A DNA stretch of 64,000 bases from Vibrio penaeicida (GTDB lineage: Bacteria; Pseudomonadota; Gammaproteobacteria; Enterobacterales; Vibrionaceae): the NCBI RefSeq assembly GCF_019977755.1, contig NZ_AP025144.1:1364001-1428000 (forward strand). The letters run 5' to 3'. The translations under genes and the position numbers were made by a program. Under the pieces are notes generated by a model. The model was not told the origin of the DNA, made no database searches, and saw only the letters and a list, made by a program, of their open reading frames with translations. This document shows positions 1 through 8,511 of the stretch, piece after piece (the stretch's first letter is position 1; each line of letters starts with the position of its first letter).

Positions 1-361
1 GCATGGAGCCATCGACAGAAATACTGTCGTATTCCCCGTTTTCGCCATGGCTGGGCTCTGAATCAATATCGTAGGCGTAAATGGTGAGTGTTGATTCCGT
101 AACCTGAGCCCCTGTAGGCAAAGAGATACTGTGTTGCCAAGAGTAATCTTGGTCTTTACCGCTGTAGATATCAAACCCGTAGCCAGAAGGTGCAACGTAA
201 TGCGGTGACGTACTGTTTGCGTTGATTTTTTGAGTGATAGTGACGGAACCATCATTATTGGTTACGGTGTTATCCTCCGACGCAGCGCCTAACGCAGAGG
301 TACTGCATAAAGCTAGCGAGAGAAGAAACCACGCAGTTTGATGTGTTTTTCTAATGATCAT
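1..361 (-). CDS. Secreted protein, N-terminal part (runs off window)
   Basis: The reading frame starts at the ATG at 361 and runs leftward past base 1 without a stop, so only about 120 residues are visible. It opens with a signal peptide (MIIRK, then a hydrophobic stretch ending near ALGA), so the product is exported. The visible mature part has a YVAPSGYGFDIY segment followed by a beta-rich stretch containing AYDIDSEPSHGE and YDSISVDG. This resembles beta-sandwich modules of LruC-type or cell-surface proteins, but I do not recognise the family with certainty. A strong AGGAGG ribosome site precedes the ATG and overlaps the end of the upstream lipoprotein gene, so the two are surely co-transcribed. 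Confidence 0.75.
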   Translation of the reverse strand, partial: MIIRKTHQTAWFLLSLALCSTSALGAASEDNTVTNNDGSVTITQKINANSTSPHYVAPSGYGFDIYSGKDQDYSWQHSISLPTGAQVTESTLTIYAYDIDSEPSHGENGEYDSISVDGSM

Positions 362-370
362 AGCAGCCTC

Positions 371-853
371 CTAATCCGTGCCTAATACAAGGTCGCAACC
401 CACATTAATCTGATTCGTTAAATCTGAAATGGACGTCACGCTAGTGCAGTTTTCTCCATCCACCGTGGTTGTCACTTTGATGGATTGCCAGTTGGATGAA
501 AGTCGAAGTTCACTTTGTATTTGACCCATAGAATCGGTTCTTCCAGTGAAGAATGGAATGGGATCTGCGCTGGATGATGTCATGCTGTAGATTTTTAAAA
601 TATGGTGCCCACGTATGTTGGCGTTAACCCCATCGACTTGAGTCATGTTACTGACGACACTGAATGTGATTTGTTGGTTGGACGAGCCTTTCCAATCAAA
701 CCCACTAGGCACAGTAATATCTTTAAATTCTGAGCTTGAAATTGGTGCTGAAGGGGAGGGTGACCCAGAACTGCTACTATCGCCGCCACCACATGCTGAA
801 AGCATCAAGGCGGCTATGGTTACTGAAATGGCATTTTGTGTGATATTCATCAT
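371..853 (-). CDS. Small lipoprotein, first gene of a two-gene operon
   Basis: A 160-residue protein with a clear lipoprotein signal: a hydrophobic helix and the lipobox LSAC near residue 21, followed by a GGGDSSSSG linker. The rest has an ITVPSGFDWKG segment reminiscent of the VPxGFDWK motif in LruC-domain proteins, and two Cys near the C-terminus (around NC and GC) that could form a disulfide. Only 9 bases separate its stop from the next start (361), so it probably works with the downstream secreted protein, for example as its outer-membrane partner. That role is inference; the exact function is unknown. Confidence 0.75.
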   Translation of the reverse strand: MMNITQNAISVTIAALMLSACGGGDSSSSGSPSPSAPISSSEFKDITVPSGFDWKGSSNQQITFSVVSNMTQVDGVNANIRGHHILKIYSMTSSSADPIPFFTGRTDSMGQIQSELRLSSNWQSIKVTTTVDGENCTSVTSISDLTNQINVGCDLVLGTD

Positions 854-1111
854 TCACCCCGCTAGCTAGTATAGATTTTGGATTTATTCCTAATTGTGGT
901 TGCAGCAAGCGGTGTGCCAAATTTAATAGCTTGAATTTTAATGTTTTTTATTTTTTCGAGTTGGATTTTGTCTAATTGAGAATCAATTTAGAAGGTCAAA
1001 AAGCGAAGTGGAAAGGAGGGAAATACAGTAGGAGCACTGCCAATTTGGCTATCGGTATATACCAACACCACACTCCTACGTATAGAACTAAAACTGAATT
1101 GCGAGCGGTAG

Positions 1112-1576
1112 TTACTGAGTAGCAGCCTTAGCAAAATTACTTAATGCTTGTTTCACTTTACCGATAACTTTTTCACACTTGTTCTCAGAATTCATGTCCA
1201 ATCCATGACGAGTGTTGAGGTAGTCAGGGCTATTGTAAGACAACCAATTTTCCCCTGCTTCGTCTTGCCAAATGAGCATTTTTTGCGGCAAGTCGATAGC
1301 AGCGGTTTGGCTGCATTTCATCAATGGTGTGCCGACTTTTGGATTACCAAAAATAACTAGACGGGTGGGTCTGAGTTCCATTCCCACTTTCTTTGCACCT
1401 TCATCATGTTTGATTTGGGTGAAAACGGTCATGCCTTTTTTCTCAAGAACAGTCACAAGGTTCTGAGTTGTTTGATCGACATTGTGATTGCTTTTTATGG
1501 TTACAAGGCCGTTTTCAGCAATGGCCGAGTAGGACAAAAGGCATGAAAACACGCCAATAGCGATGGTTTTTTTCAT
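1112..1576 (-). CDS. DUF302 domain periplasmic protein
   Basis: About 154 residues from the ATG at 1576, chosen because AGAGGA sits at the right distance upstream and the signal peptide MKKTIAIGVFSCLLSYSAIA begins there. An in-frame extension upstream has no ribosome site. The mature part is a DUF302 domain: VTVLEKKGMTVFTQIKHDEGA, then RLVIFGNPKVGTPLM and the late AIDLPQKMLIW stretch are the usual landmarks. DUF302 proteins are small alpha/beta proteins of unknown biochemical role, here periplasmic. The gene stands alone; nothing in its surroundings suggests a partner. Confidence 0.88.
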   Translation of the reverse strand: MKKTIAIGVFSCLLSYSAIAENGLVTIKSNHNVDQTTQNLVTVLEKKGMTVFTQIKHDEGAKKVGMELRPTRLVIFGNPKVGTPLMKCSQTAAIDLPQKMLIWQDEAGENWLSYNSPDYLNTRHGLDMNSENKCEKVIGKVKQALSNFAKAATQ

Positions 1577-1698
1577 TTTGATTCCTCTGGAAGTAAAGTC
1601 AATATTACTGAGTGCATTGACGTTCCTCCAATTCCCCATTCAGAGAGAACAATCGTTTAGCAGAATAAGGCAGAACATAGGTTCTGCCAAGGTTCAAC

Positions 1699-2376
1699 CT
1701 ATTGAATTCGTTTAATTCTTACTTTGGCGACAGCGCCTTGCCAGTCATAGGCAGACTGCGCAAGATCGGCCTCACCGTGGATACCAGGGCTTGGGTAAAC
1801 ATAACCTTCATCTGTGTCAGTTGCAGCAGAGAATGGCGAACCGCCACATTGAGGACCCGGAATATTCGCGCATAATTCATCGTTGGCTTCTGTGCCAGCA
1901 TCGTATGCGTGCATTTGGTAGGTCACCGATTTACCAATGTACCTAGGCAGTCGTTTTCCGCGGAGTGATACCATTGTGTCATTGGTGGGAAGCAGCATGG
2001 AAATAAGGCTCAATCGGCTATGCGGGCGAGTTGATGTGATTTCAAACGACACGCTTTGGCCATTATTGAGCAAGCCTGCTGAAGATGAGGTAGCTGATAC
2101 GTAGTTAGAGCCATCAAGTTGAGCTTGCAAGGGGGCAATATCACCGCCTTCTGCAACGCGCTCAACGTTATCAGAGACAGGTTCCCCGAGTTGAAAAAGC
2201 TGATGTCTTGGTAAGTGGGTTGCACCAAGAAAAGGCGTAAACGATATGCCTTTTGTCAGGTTCGTTACGGTGACTTCGTAGACTCTTTCTTGATGGTAGT
2301 AATAAGAGTTGGCGAGCAATGAAGGTGAAAGACTAAAGAGTGCTAAAGAGATGAGTGTTTTTGTTGTGTTTTTCAT
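1699..2376 (-). CDS. Spondin-domain secreted protein
   Basis: A 225-residue exported protein with a signal peptide (MKNTTKTLISLALFSLSPSLLA) and a single spondin_N-like domain. Landmarks are VYEVTVTNLTKGISFTPFLGATH near the start, AEGGDIAPL in the middle and SLISMLLPTNDTMVSLRG, which is the typical SMxxPTxDxF-like segment. Bacterial spondin-domain proteins are beta-sandwich secreted proteins without a known enzymatic role, sometimes adhesive. GAGG sits 8 bases before the ATG at 2376. It is monocistronic as far as can be seen. Confidence 0.85.
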   Translation of the reverse strand: MKNTTKTLISLALFSLSPSLLANSYYYHQERVYEVTVTNLTKGISFTPFLGATHLPRHQLFQLGEPVSDNVERVAEGGDIAPLQAQLDGSNYVSATSSSAGLLNNGQSVSFEITSTRPHSRLSLISMLLPTNDTMVSLRGKRLPRYIGKSVTYQMHAYDAGTEANDELCANIPGPQCGGSPFSAATDTDEGYVYPSPGIHGEADLAQSAYDWQGAVAKVRIKRIQ

Positions 2377-2474
2377 GCGAAAACCTCGCGTGTCGTTATT
2401 TAAAAGTCATAACGACTATACGCTCAGCCTTTGCTCGAATAACTCACAGAAAGCTCACAAATGCATCACAAAAG

Positions 2475-2506
2475 ATGCTCGCGCTATCATTCTTAAGCGC
2501 GAGCAT
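2475..2506 (-). terminator. Rho-independent terminator of the EamA gene
   Basis: An 11-bp perfect inverted repeat (ATGCTCGCGCT / AGCGCGAGCAT) with a 10-base loop. On the minus strand it is followed by CTTTTG. It lies 64 bases past the EamA stop and before the spondin-gene start. Confidence 0.65.
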
Positions 2507-2570
2507 ATTGAATCATAAGGGCACCCAACTGCAAGAGCATTCAACCACAAGTACACTCTATAGCAGAAGG

Positions 2571-3503
2571 CTAGTTCGACTTTTTGGTTTCCCAGTGCGT
2601 AATAAAAGCGACGGCACCAATAATAATGGCGGCGCCAAGCCATAGCCGCCCAGGTGGAACCCAGCCAAATACCATCCACCCAGCCAACACGTTTAGAGGA
2701 AGTTTTGCGTGATCAAAGGGTTGTACAAACGATGCATCGGCAACGGCGTAAGCTTTCACAATTGCCCATTGCGCTAGCGCTGTCATCGCTCCTGCGGCAA
2801 TCAACACTGCCCATAAATTCCACGTGCTAGGCATAGAAAAATCGGGTAGCGCCAACAATAGATTAAATGGGGTGATCAGCAAAAGAAGGTACACGACCAT
2901 AGTGGAAGGTGGATCGTTCACTGATAACTTTTTCACCATAATGGAATAACATGCCCAGAAAAATGCAGCACCGACAGGCAATAGTGTCGCCCAGCTAAAG
3001 TCGTCTGCCCATGGCTCTAAAATAATCATGGCACCAGCAAAGCCTGCCAATGTCGCAAACCAGCGAGCAGCCCCCACTTTTTCTTTTAGGATCAAACCTG
3101 AACCAACGGTGGCGAAAAGCGGTGATGTCATTAGCAATGCGATGCCTTGCCAAATAGGGACAGGGTACGCCAGTGCCCACAGCCAAAGTTGTATACCAAT
3201 AACGGAGAGAAAAACCCGCATTGCATGCCACCCAAAATGTTGAGTTTTGAGTGATTGGCGAATGCCTAGCGTTCTTAGATACGGGAGAATAACCAATAGC
3301 GCAATCCCATATTGGAGCAGCGCTACGGTGGTGGACGGAACGCCAAAGTTAATACTTGCGACTTGAGCAAGGCTATTAACAATGGCGAAAGCCATTCCGG
3401 CGGTAAGCATCCAAGACGCACCGCGTATAGGGTTATGTTGTTGAGTGTGCATAAAAGTGGTGAATAAAAATTGTGTTTTTAAATCATACGTTTTATTCAC
3501 CAT
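2571..3503 (-). CDS. EamA/DMT-family inner-membrane transporter
   Basis: A 310-residue, very hydrophobic protein with about ten transmembrane helices arranged as two EamA repeats (roughly residues 28-155 and 165-305). The AVADASFVQPFDHAKLPLNVLAGW segment in the second half is characteristic. Members of this drug/metabolite superfamily export metabolites such as amino acids; the substrate cannot be read from sequence. The start at 3503 lacks a convincing ribosome site and MHTQQH at about 3452 is an alternative. It lies 97 bases downstream of the PhyH-type dioxygenase gene in the same direction and could share its transcript. Confidence 0.85.
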   Translation of the reverse strand: MVNKTYDLKTQFLFTTFMHTQQHNPIRGASWMLTAGMAFAIVNSLAQVASINFGVPSTTVALLQYGIALLVILPYLRTLGIRQSLKTQHFGWHAMRVFLSVIGIQLWLWALAYPVPIWQGIALLMTSPLFATVGSGLILKEKVGAARWFATLAGFAGAMIILEPWADDFSWATLLPVGAAFFWACYSIMVKKLSVNDPPSTMVVYLLLLITPFNLLLALPDFSMPSTWNLWAVLIAAGAMTALAQWAIVKAYAVADASFVQPFDHAKLPLNVLAGWMVFGWVPPGRLWLGAAIIIGAVAFITHWETKKSN

Positions 3504-3600
3504 TAAGCCAACGCTTGTGACACGACAAATCTATTCAAAAAAATTGAATGAATTTGATGCTGGTCGAATATAAAGGCTTAACCAAGCTAAGCGCTCTAGA

Positions 3601-4773
3601 TCACCTCTCGGGTTCAGCTTTTCGCCTTTCGGATTGAGCCAATAGTGCTTCTTGGTATTGTTGTTTCGACTCGCCTTTGTCTAATACCGATTTGAGTAAC
3701 TGTTTCATGGTTTGAGGCGCTAATTCACCAACGGGTGCGTCTGTATCTAAATTGGTGGGGAAAGAGTAACCATCAGCCGAGGCTGTAAGAATGGCGTCTT
3801 TTTCCAATTCGTTCAGTGTTCCTGATTGCCAATGTACACTTAGGTTATCGAAGAGCGTTGACGATACCTTTGCTAAATCTACCGTTTCCATCGGTTTCGC
3901 AAACGCAGAGGATATTTGAAGTAAGTTGGCGCAGCGCTGCACGTCTTGTGTGTCGTTTTGTCCTGCTGCGTGCACGATGGCTGGGTTAAAAAAGAGGGCA
4001 TCGCCTTTGGATAACGGCAGTTGCACACAGTGATCTTCGAAGTACTGTTGAAATATGGGCTCTCTGCACGAGACATACCCTAATGGGTAGTGTTGTGAGT
4101 AAGGTAAAAGCTTGGTCGGACCGCTCTCTAGCGGCATATCACTGTGTGCGATAGCTCCTTGCAGAGTCAATAATGCCGACATTTGCTGAGCATGAACGGG
4201 GTATTGGCTTAACGTATCTGCGTGTTGAAAACCAAGGTGGTAATCGCGATGAGACTGTTGTGCGCGTCCCCCTGGACGAACAATATTCACCTGAGAGGTA
4301 ACTTGGTAGTTTCCGCCAAGCCAAGACTCTGAAACCAATTTAAGCAAAGGGTTCTTGTAGTAATTGATGAATACGTCTGGGTTCGCCAACGCACTTTTTT
4401 GAAACACATTCCAGATACGCCCATTGGCCGTTGCCCCTGCTTGAGCGAAATGATCGCCTTCACCAAACCCTAGCTCCGATGCCAGAATGTCATTAAAAAC
4501 ATGACTCATCGAATCGACGATTTGGGTATCCGAGAAAAAGTGCTTAATGACGACAATACCGCCTCCCATCAGAAAAATACTCGCTAATTCTTCTTTGATC
4601 GTGTCCCAGTTTTCGGAATCAATTTGGTGCGCATCGTAAATGACAATACCTTGATGCACTTCAGATGGCCATTTGAGTGCAAATTCTGAAGAGGGAACAC
4701 GACTGGTGACAAAGTCTTCTAAACTGATGTTGTCTTTGTTCGCAAACATTGGAAATTTAGAGTTCGAGTACAT
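3601..4773 (-). CDS. Phytanoyl-CoA dioxygenase (PhyH) family protein
   Basis: A 390-residue protein of the Fe(II)/2-oxoglutarate oxygenase superfamily. The facial triad can be read as H175-x-D177 (SHRDYH) and H268 (NPAIVHAAG), with R280 placed to bind 2-oxoglutarate. PhyH-family enzymes hydroxylate or oxidatively demethylate small molecules; the substrate here is unknown. AAGGAG precedes the ATG. It diverges from iolB, and the shared 268-bp intergenic region holds two IolR-like sites, so it is probably co-regulated with inositol catabolism. Oxidation of a modified inositol such as an O-methyl inositol is a possible role, but that is speculation. Confidence 0.85.
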   Translation of the reverse strand: MYSNSKFPMFANKDNISLEDFVTSRVPSSEFALKWPSEVHQGIVIYDAHQIDSENWDTIKEELASIFLMGGGIVVIKHFFSDTQIVDSMSHVFNDILASELGFGEGDHFAQAGATANGRIWNVFQKSALANPDVFINYYKNPLLKLVSESWLGGNYQVTSQVNIVRPGGRAQQSHRDYHLGFQHADTLSQYPVHAQQMSALLTLQGAIAHSDMPLESGPTKLLPYSQHYPLGYVSCREPIFQQYFEDHCVQLPLSKGDALFFNPAIVHAAGQNDTQDVQRCANLLQISSAFAKPMETVDLAKVSSTLFDNLSVHWQSGTLNELEKDAILTASADGYSFPTNLDTDAPVGELAPQTMKQLLKSVLDKGESKQQYQEALLAQSERRKAEPER

Positions 4774-4938
4774 GGGGTTTCTCCTTTTCCCTAAGTAGTG
4801 TCTTACCGTTGTTTTACTGTATCCGATGGATATCTGTAACCCTTTGATTTTTTGTTTTCCGCCAGATGTTATTCCGCATTCTTATGCAAATGTGCGGTTA
4901 AATTCTAGCCAATCATCACACTTTTGGGAATCACTTTT

Positions 4939-4954
4939 TGAATTAACTGTTTCA
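4939..4954 (+). promoter_or_regulatory. Candidate IolR operator, upstream of iolB
   Basis: TGAATTAACTGTTTCA matches the putative IolR consensus of this region (TGAAATAAACGTTTCA) at 13 of 16 positions. It lies about 90 bases before the iolB start, 29 bases from a second site. Confidence 0.5.
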
Positions 4955-4967
4955 TTTGCTCTTTATG

Positions 4968-4983
4968 TGAAATATTTATTTCC
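4968..4983 (+). promoter_or_regulatory. Candidate IolR operator, iolB/phyH divergent region
   Basis: TGAAATATTTATTTCC keeps the GAAA-N6-TTTC arms of the IolR-type palindrome. It lies about 60 bases before the iolB start, between the divergent phyH-like gene and iolB. Confidence 0.5.
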
Positions 4984-5041
4984 ATCAAAGGCAACCCAGC
5001 ACATCACCATCAAGTTGTGCAGCAATGTGGAGAAAAAATGG

Positions 5042-5866
5042 ATGTCTGATTTACTTTCTAAACGGAAAAGTCGGGACGAACAGAACCGTATACAGCACAT
5101 TACACCTGCGTCGGCGGGTTGGACGTACATTGGTTTTGACGTTGTGCAACTCACGAGTGGTCAAACCCAAAGTTTTGAAGCCGTAGAAGGACAAGAAGTT
5201 TGTATTGTACTGGTTTCAGGCAAGGCAAGGGCGACATTAGCCGGGGAGAGTTTGGGGGAGATAGGGGAGAGGATGTCACCATTCGACAAGATCAAACCTT
5301 ATGCTGTTTACCTTTCAAACGGAGCTGTATGCACATTAAACGCTCAAACAGATTTAGAGCTAGCAGTGTGCCGAGCTCCGGGCAAAGGCACGCACCCATC
5401 GCGACTGATCTCTCCTAAAGACATAGGTGCCGAGCATCGTGGCAATGGCCGAAATCAGCGGTTTGTGCATAACATTTTGCCCGACGACAAACCCGCAGAC
5501 AGTTTGCTGGTTGTTGAAGTTTATACCGATGAAGGGTGCACAAGTTCTTACCCCAGTCATAAGCACGATCAAGACGATCCGCCGAATGAAACTTTGCTAG
5601 AAGAAACGTACTACCACCGGCTGAATCCAGAACAAGGATTTTGTTTTCAGCGAGTGTACACCGATGATCGTACGTTGGACGAATCCATGGCGGTGTATGA
5701 CCGCGATGTTGTTCAGGTACCTAAAGGTTATCACCCTGTCGCGACCGTAGCTGGTTATGACAGCTACTATTTAAATGTGATGGCTGGCCCAGTAAGACAA
5801 TGGTTGTTTACATGGGAAAAAGACCATCAATGGGTTAATACTGACGAATATAAAAAGATGGATTAA
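5042..5866 (+). CDS. iolB: 5-deoxy-glucuronate isomerase IolB (copy 1)
   Basis: IolB converts 5-deoxy-glucuronate to 2-deoxy-5-keto-gluconate in inositol catabolism, in the cytoplasm. The start at 5042 (274 aa, normal family length) is preferred over an in-frame extension to 4826, because GGAG lies 9 bases upstream and homology begins there. It is a bicupin: metal ligands are H173 and H175 (SHKHD), E187 or E188, and H231 in KGYHP. The LEETYYHRLNPEQGF and QVPKGYHPV stretches are canonical, so this is the more standard of the two IolB copies here. It is followed after 3 bases by iolG. Confidence 0.93.
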   Translation: MSDLLSKRKSRDEQNRIQHITPASAGWTYIGFDVVQLTSGQTQSFEAVEGQEVCIVLVSGKARATLAGESLGEIGERMSPFDKIKPYAVYLSNGAVCTLNAQTDLELAVCRAPGKGTHPSRLISPKDIGAEHRGNGRNQRFVHNILPDDKPADSLLVVEVYTDEGCTSSYPSHKHDQDDPPNETLLEETYYHRLNPEQGFCFQRVYTDDRTLDESMAVYDRDVVQVPKGYHPVATVAGYDSYYLNVMAGPVRQWLFTWEKDHQWVNTDEYKKMD

Positions 5867-5869
5867 AAC

Positions 5870-6856
5870 ATGTTTAATATTGCTCTATTTGGTGCCGGAC
5901 GCATTGGTCAGGTACATGCTGCCAACATTTCTTCACACCCAAAAACTAACCTTACGGCGATTATCGACCCTTATGAAAAGGGCGCTCTTATGTTGGCAGA
6001 GAAATACGATGCGCAAGTTATGTCGATACAGGATGCGATGGAAAATCCGAGTATTCACGCGGTTTGCATTGGCTCGGCAACGGATACCCATGCTGATTTG
6101 ATTGAACTTGCAGCGAAATCGAACAAGGCTATTTTTTGTGAAAAGCCCATTGATTTAAGCCTAGAGCGAGTGCGTCAATGTCTTGCGACTGTTTCTACTC
6201 ATCAAGTACCGATGTTGGTGGGGTTCAATCGCCGATACGATCCTCATTTTTCTGCGCTCCAGCAACAGTATGCTAAAGGGGCGATCGGTAAAGCTGAGTC
6301 GTTAGTGATTACGTCTCGTGACCCCGCTCCACCGCCAGTTGAGTATGTCAAAGTCTCTGGTGGTTTGTTTCGAGACATGGCAATTCACGATTTTGATATG
6401 GCGCGATTCATACTAGGAGAGGATCCTATTTCTGTGATGGCCCATGGCAGTTGTATGGTGGATGAAGAGATCGGAAAAGCAGGTGATATCGACACGGCGG
6501 TAACGGTTCTCTCTTTCCCTTCTGGTGCTACCGCAACGATCATTAATAGTCGTCGATCTGGATACAGCTATGATCAACGCGCAGAACTTCATGGAAGTGA
6601 AGGGATGTTACGTGTAGAAAATTTGCCGGAAAATTTGGTTCAGCAATGGGATGAATCTGGTGTGCAATCAGCGAAACCTCAGCCGTTTTTTCTAGAAAGA
6701 TACGAAAAAGCTTATCAAGTTGAATGGCAACATTTTGTGGATATCCTCGAAAGAAAAACAGCGCCTTTATGCAGCGGATATGATGGTGAGATTGCTTTAG
6801 TAATTGCTGAAGCTGCCACCAAATCTATGCGTTCAGGGCAGCCTGTTTCGCTATAA
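5870..6856 (+). CDS. iolG: Inositol 2-dehydrogenase IolG
   Basis: A 328-residue NAD-dependent Gfo/Idh/MocA oxidoreductase that oxidises myo-inositol to scyllo-inosose, the first catabolic step. The Rossmann motif GAGRIG is at 8-13, the catalytic lysine lies in EKP (91-93), and D169 and H173 sit in GGLFRDMAIHDFD, the signature of true inositol dehydrogenases. It starts 3 bases after iolB, so the two are one operon. It converges with iolR with only 21 bases between the stops. Compared with the two other oxidoreductases in the region, this is the one with the classical IolG hallmarks. Confidence 0.93.
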   Translation: MFNIALFGAGRIGQVHAANISSHPKTNLTAIIDPYEKGALMLAEKYDAQVMSIQDAMENPSIHAVCIGSATDTHADLIELAAKSNKAIFCEKPIDLSLERVRQCLATVSTHQVPMLVGFNRRYDPHFSALQQQYAKGAIGKAESLVITSRDPAPPPVEYVKVSGGLFRDMAIHDFDMARFILGEDPISVMAHGSCMVDEEIGKAGDIDTAVTVLSFPSGATATIINSRRSGYSYDQRAELHGSEGMLRVENLPENLVQQWDESGVQSAKPQPFFLERYEKAYQVEWQHFVDILERKTAPLCSGYDGEIALVIAEAATKSMRSGQPVSL

Positions 6857-6877
6857 GAAAACTGTAAATAGAGGCAA

Positions 6878-7693
6878 CTATGAAGCCAATGAAACGGCAA
6901 TGGTCTGTGCGAGACACAGCGTTGCAGACTGAGCTCTAAAGCCGTCTACATTGGCTTCATTCACAACAAAATTCACATCAGAAAGCTCTGCAATGGGGCT
7001 GACTTGGCTGTCTGTAATTGTGACCTGTTTTGCACCTTTTTGTTGAGCAGAGCTTACCCAGTCGTGTGTTTCCTGGGCGTACGGGGTAAAGCTGATCGAA
7101 ATAACCGCATCTTTTTTGGTGACCATCGCAAGCTGTTCATTGTACATACCACCTAATCCATCAATCAGCATGACTCGTTTGCCTAAATGACGTAAGGCAT
7201 ACACAAAGTACGACGCCACACTGAATGAACGGCGCATTCCTACTACATAAACACATTCTGCTTCGTCCAACAGTTTGACTGCTTTGTTCAAATCATCTTC
7301 TTCGATTTTGTTTGCCAGTTGCTCTAGAGAGTGGGCATTAGCGTGTGCGAAGGAATGCAAGCGAGAAATCGGTGTGCTTGGTTTAATTTCGTCTGGAGAC
7401 ATGGCTTTTACAAGCTTTACCCGATCTGAATAATTGCTGGTTTCTTCCACCATGTTTTGGCGATACAGTTGCTTTATCTCATTGAAGCCATTGAAGCCCA
7501 ATGCGCTGGCAAATCGAATCAGTGTTGAAGGAGGGACATCGGCGTTACTGGCAATAACGGCAACCGTATCAAATGCCACATTATCAGGGTTATCCAGTAG
7601 ATACTGACCCACTTGTTGAAGGCGTCGGCTTAAGCTGCCGTATTCTTTTCGGATACGATCTTGTAACTCATTGAGTGTTGTTACGGGTTTCAT
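6878..7693 (-). CDS. iolR: RpiR-family regulator IolR
   Basis: A 271-residue regulator with an N-terminal HTH_6 domain (about 1-78, including DVPPSTLIRFASALGFNGFNEIKQLYRQ) and a C-terminal SIS sugar-binding domain (about 125-260; YVVGMRRSFSVA and ISFTPYAQET). In proteobacteria, RpiR-type IolR represses inositol genes and is released by a pathway intermediate, binding GGAA-N6-TTCC-like palindromes. A matching TGGAATAAACATTTCA lies 65 bases upstream of its own start, so autoregulation is likely. Related sites occur at iolB, the iolC fusion and mmsA. Confidence 0.9.
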   Translation of the reverse strand: MKPVTTLNELQDRIRKEYGSLSRRLQQVGQYLLDNPDNVAFDTVAVIASNADVPPSTLIRFASALGFNGFNEIKQLYRQNMVEETSNYSDRVKLVKAMSPDEIKPSTPISRLHSFAHANAHSLEQLANKIEEDDLNKAVKLLDEAECVYVVGMRRSFSVASYFVYALRHLGKRVMLIDGLGGMYNEQLAMVTKKDAVISISFTPYAQETHDWVSSAQQKGAKQVTITDSQVSPIAELSDVNFVVNEANVDGFRAQSATLCLAQTIAVSLAS

Positions 7694-7757
7694 GTAGCGT
7701 CCAAATAAGTGAAAGTGAGAAGGAAAACGTCCTTCTATATTTCGAGATTACTTCATT

Positions 7758-7773
7758 TGGAATAAACATTTCA
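7758..7773 (-). promoter_or_regulatory. Candidate IolR autoregulatory operator
   Basis: TGGAATAAACATTTCA, 14 of 16 identical to the sites at 31010 and 33032, is 65 bases upstream of the iolR ATG on the divergent side. Confidence 0.6.
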
Positions 7774-7809
7774 ATCCTGTGTATCAGATTCGTGAGAGCT
7801 GCCCCTATA

Positions 7810-7857
7810 CCTATATATCCAAATGCCTATATACCCAAATATCTATATAGCCATGTG
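7810..7857. repeat. Three 16-bp degenerate tandem repeats
   Basis: CCTATATATCCAAATG, CCTATATACCCAAATA and TCTATATAGCCATGTG follow one another head to tail upstream of iolR. The unit is AT-rich. It could be slippage-generated or a set of protein-binding sites; nothing ties it to a known function. Confidence 0.7.
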
Positions 7858-8163
7858 ACCTCAAAGTGCTTCGTTCAGCGAGAATTACCCGGTTTTCAAA
7901 CAAGGCACCAGTACAAAAATAAAATTTAACCGTGAGTCGGTAGCCCGACTTAAATTTGTGACTTTGAACCAACAATGACAAATCTATTCGGTCATTTTTT
8001 TGGGGAAGATAAGCTAATTGATGAATAAATCAGTTATCAGCGATTGCTTAATCTCTCTCTTTTAATAGGATTATTTGCGAGTTTGCTTTTTCACGCTTCT
8101 TTTTAGTAGCTGTAGACGATAGGAGCCTTCACAAAAGTATAACATTCTTAGGGTGGACACTTT

Positions 8164-8392
8164 ATGGGCTTAGATAATGAAATTCTTGCTACTTTGCAAA
8201 TGTACACTAAGGCATTATCGGTCTCCCTCAAATACCGTGATTTTGGACAACACCGGCATTATTGGAAATAAAGAACGCTCAGACTCTCTTTCTGGTATCG
8301 ATAGGTTTGGTATTCCTTTGTTAGCCGTTTCCGTTTGTGTAGGAGCACTTGCACTAGTGGGGCAGTTACCTGGTATTCCTGCGTTGCTTTAG
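8164..8392 (+). pseudogene. Possible small ORFs or gene remnant in a long non-coding gap
   Basis: The 818-base gap between iolR and the next gene is otherwise empty. AGGGTGGACACTTT precedes an ATG at 8164 that opens a 35-codon frame (MGLDNEILATLQMYTKAL..., stop at 8271). A second frame running to 8392 contains DRFGIPLL and VGALALVGQLPG. The two frames read one after the other faintly recall the N-terminus of an AhpF-like protein with an internal deletion and a frameshift. The resemblance is weak and may be chance. It could equally be a leader peptide or nothing. Confidence 0.2.
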
Positions 8393-8469
8393 GTCAAGAA
8401 ATGATTTAGGTCTGGAATTGCTATAGCTCTAGAACTTTTCAAGCATAACTGGTTGTAAGTAAAGAAGAG

Positions 8470-8497
8470 GGAGAGCTCATGCCAAATCGAGCTCTCC
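8470..8497 (-). terminator. Stem-loop downstream of the lipoprotein gene
   Basis: A 9-bp perfect inverted repeat GGAGAGCTC / GAGCTCTCC with a 10-base loop, 14 bases beyond the stop at 8512. On the minus strand it is followed by a pyrimidine-rich stretch but not by a clean T run. Confidence 0.5.
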
Positions 8498-8511
8498 AAA
8501 CTCAACTTGGG

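Noticed and set aside
5042..5866. In-frame extension of iolB back to 4826
   Set aside because: The extra 72 residues carry no IolB features, and the ATG at 5042 has a well-spaced GGAG and gives normal length.
7675..7929. Rightward 84-codon frame upstream of iolR
   Set aside because: It overlaps the iolR start and operator, contains the tandem repeat, and has no recognisable domain or ribosome site.
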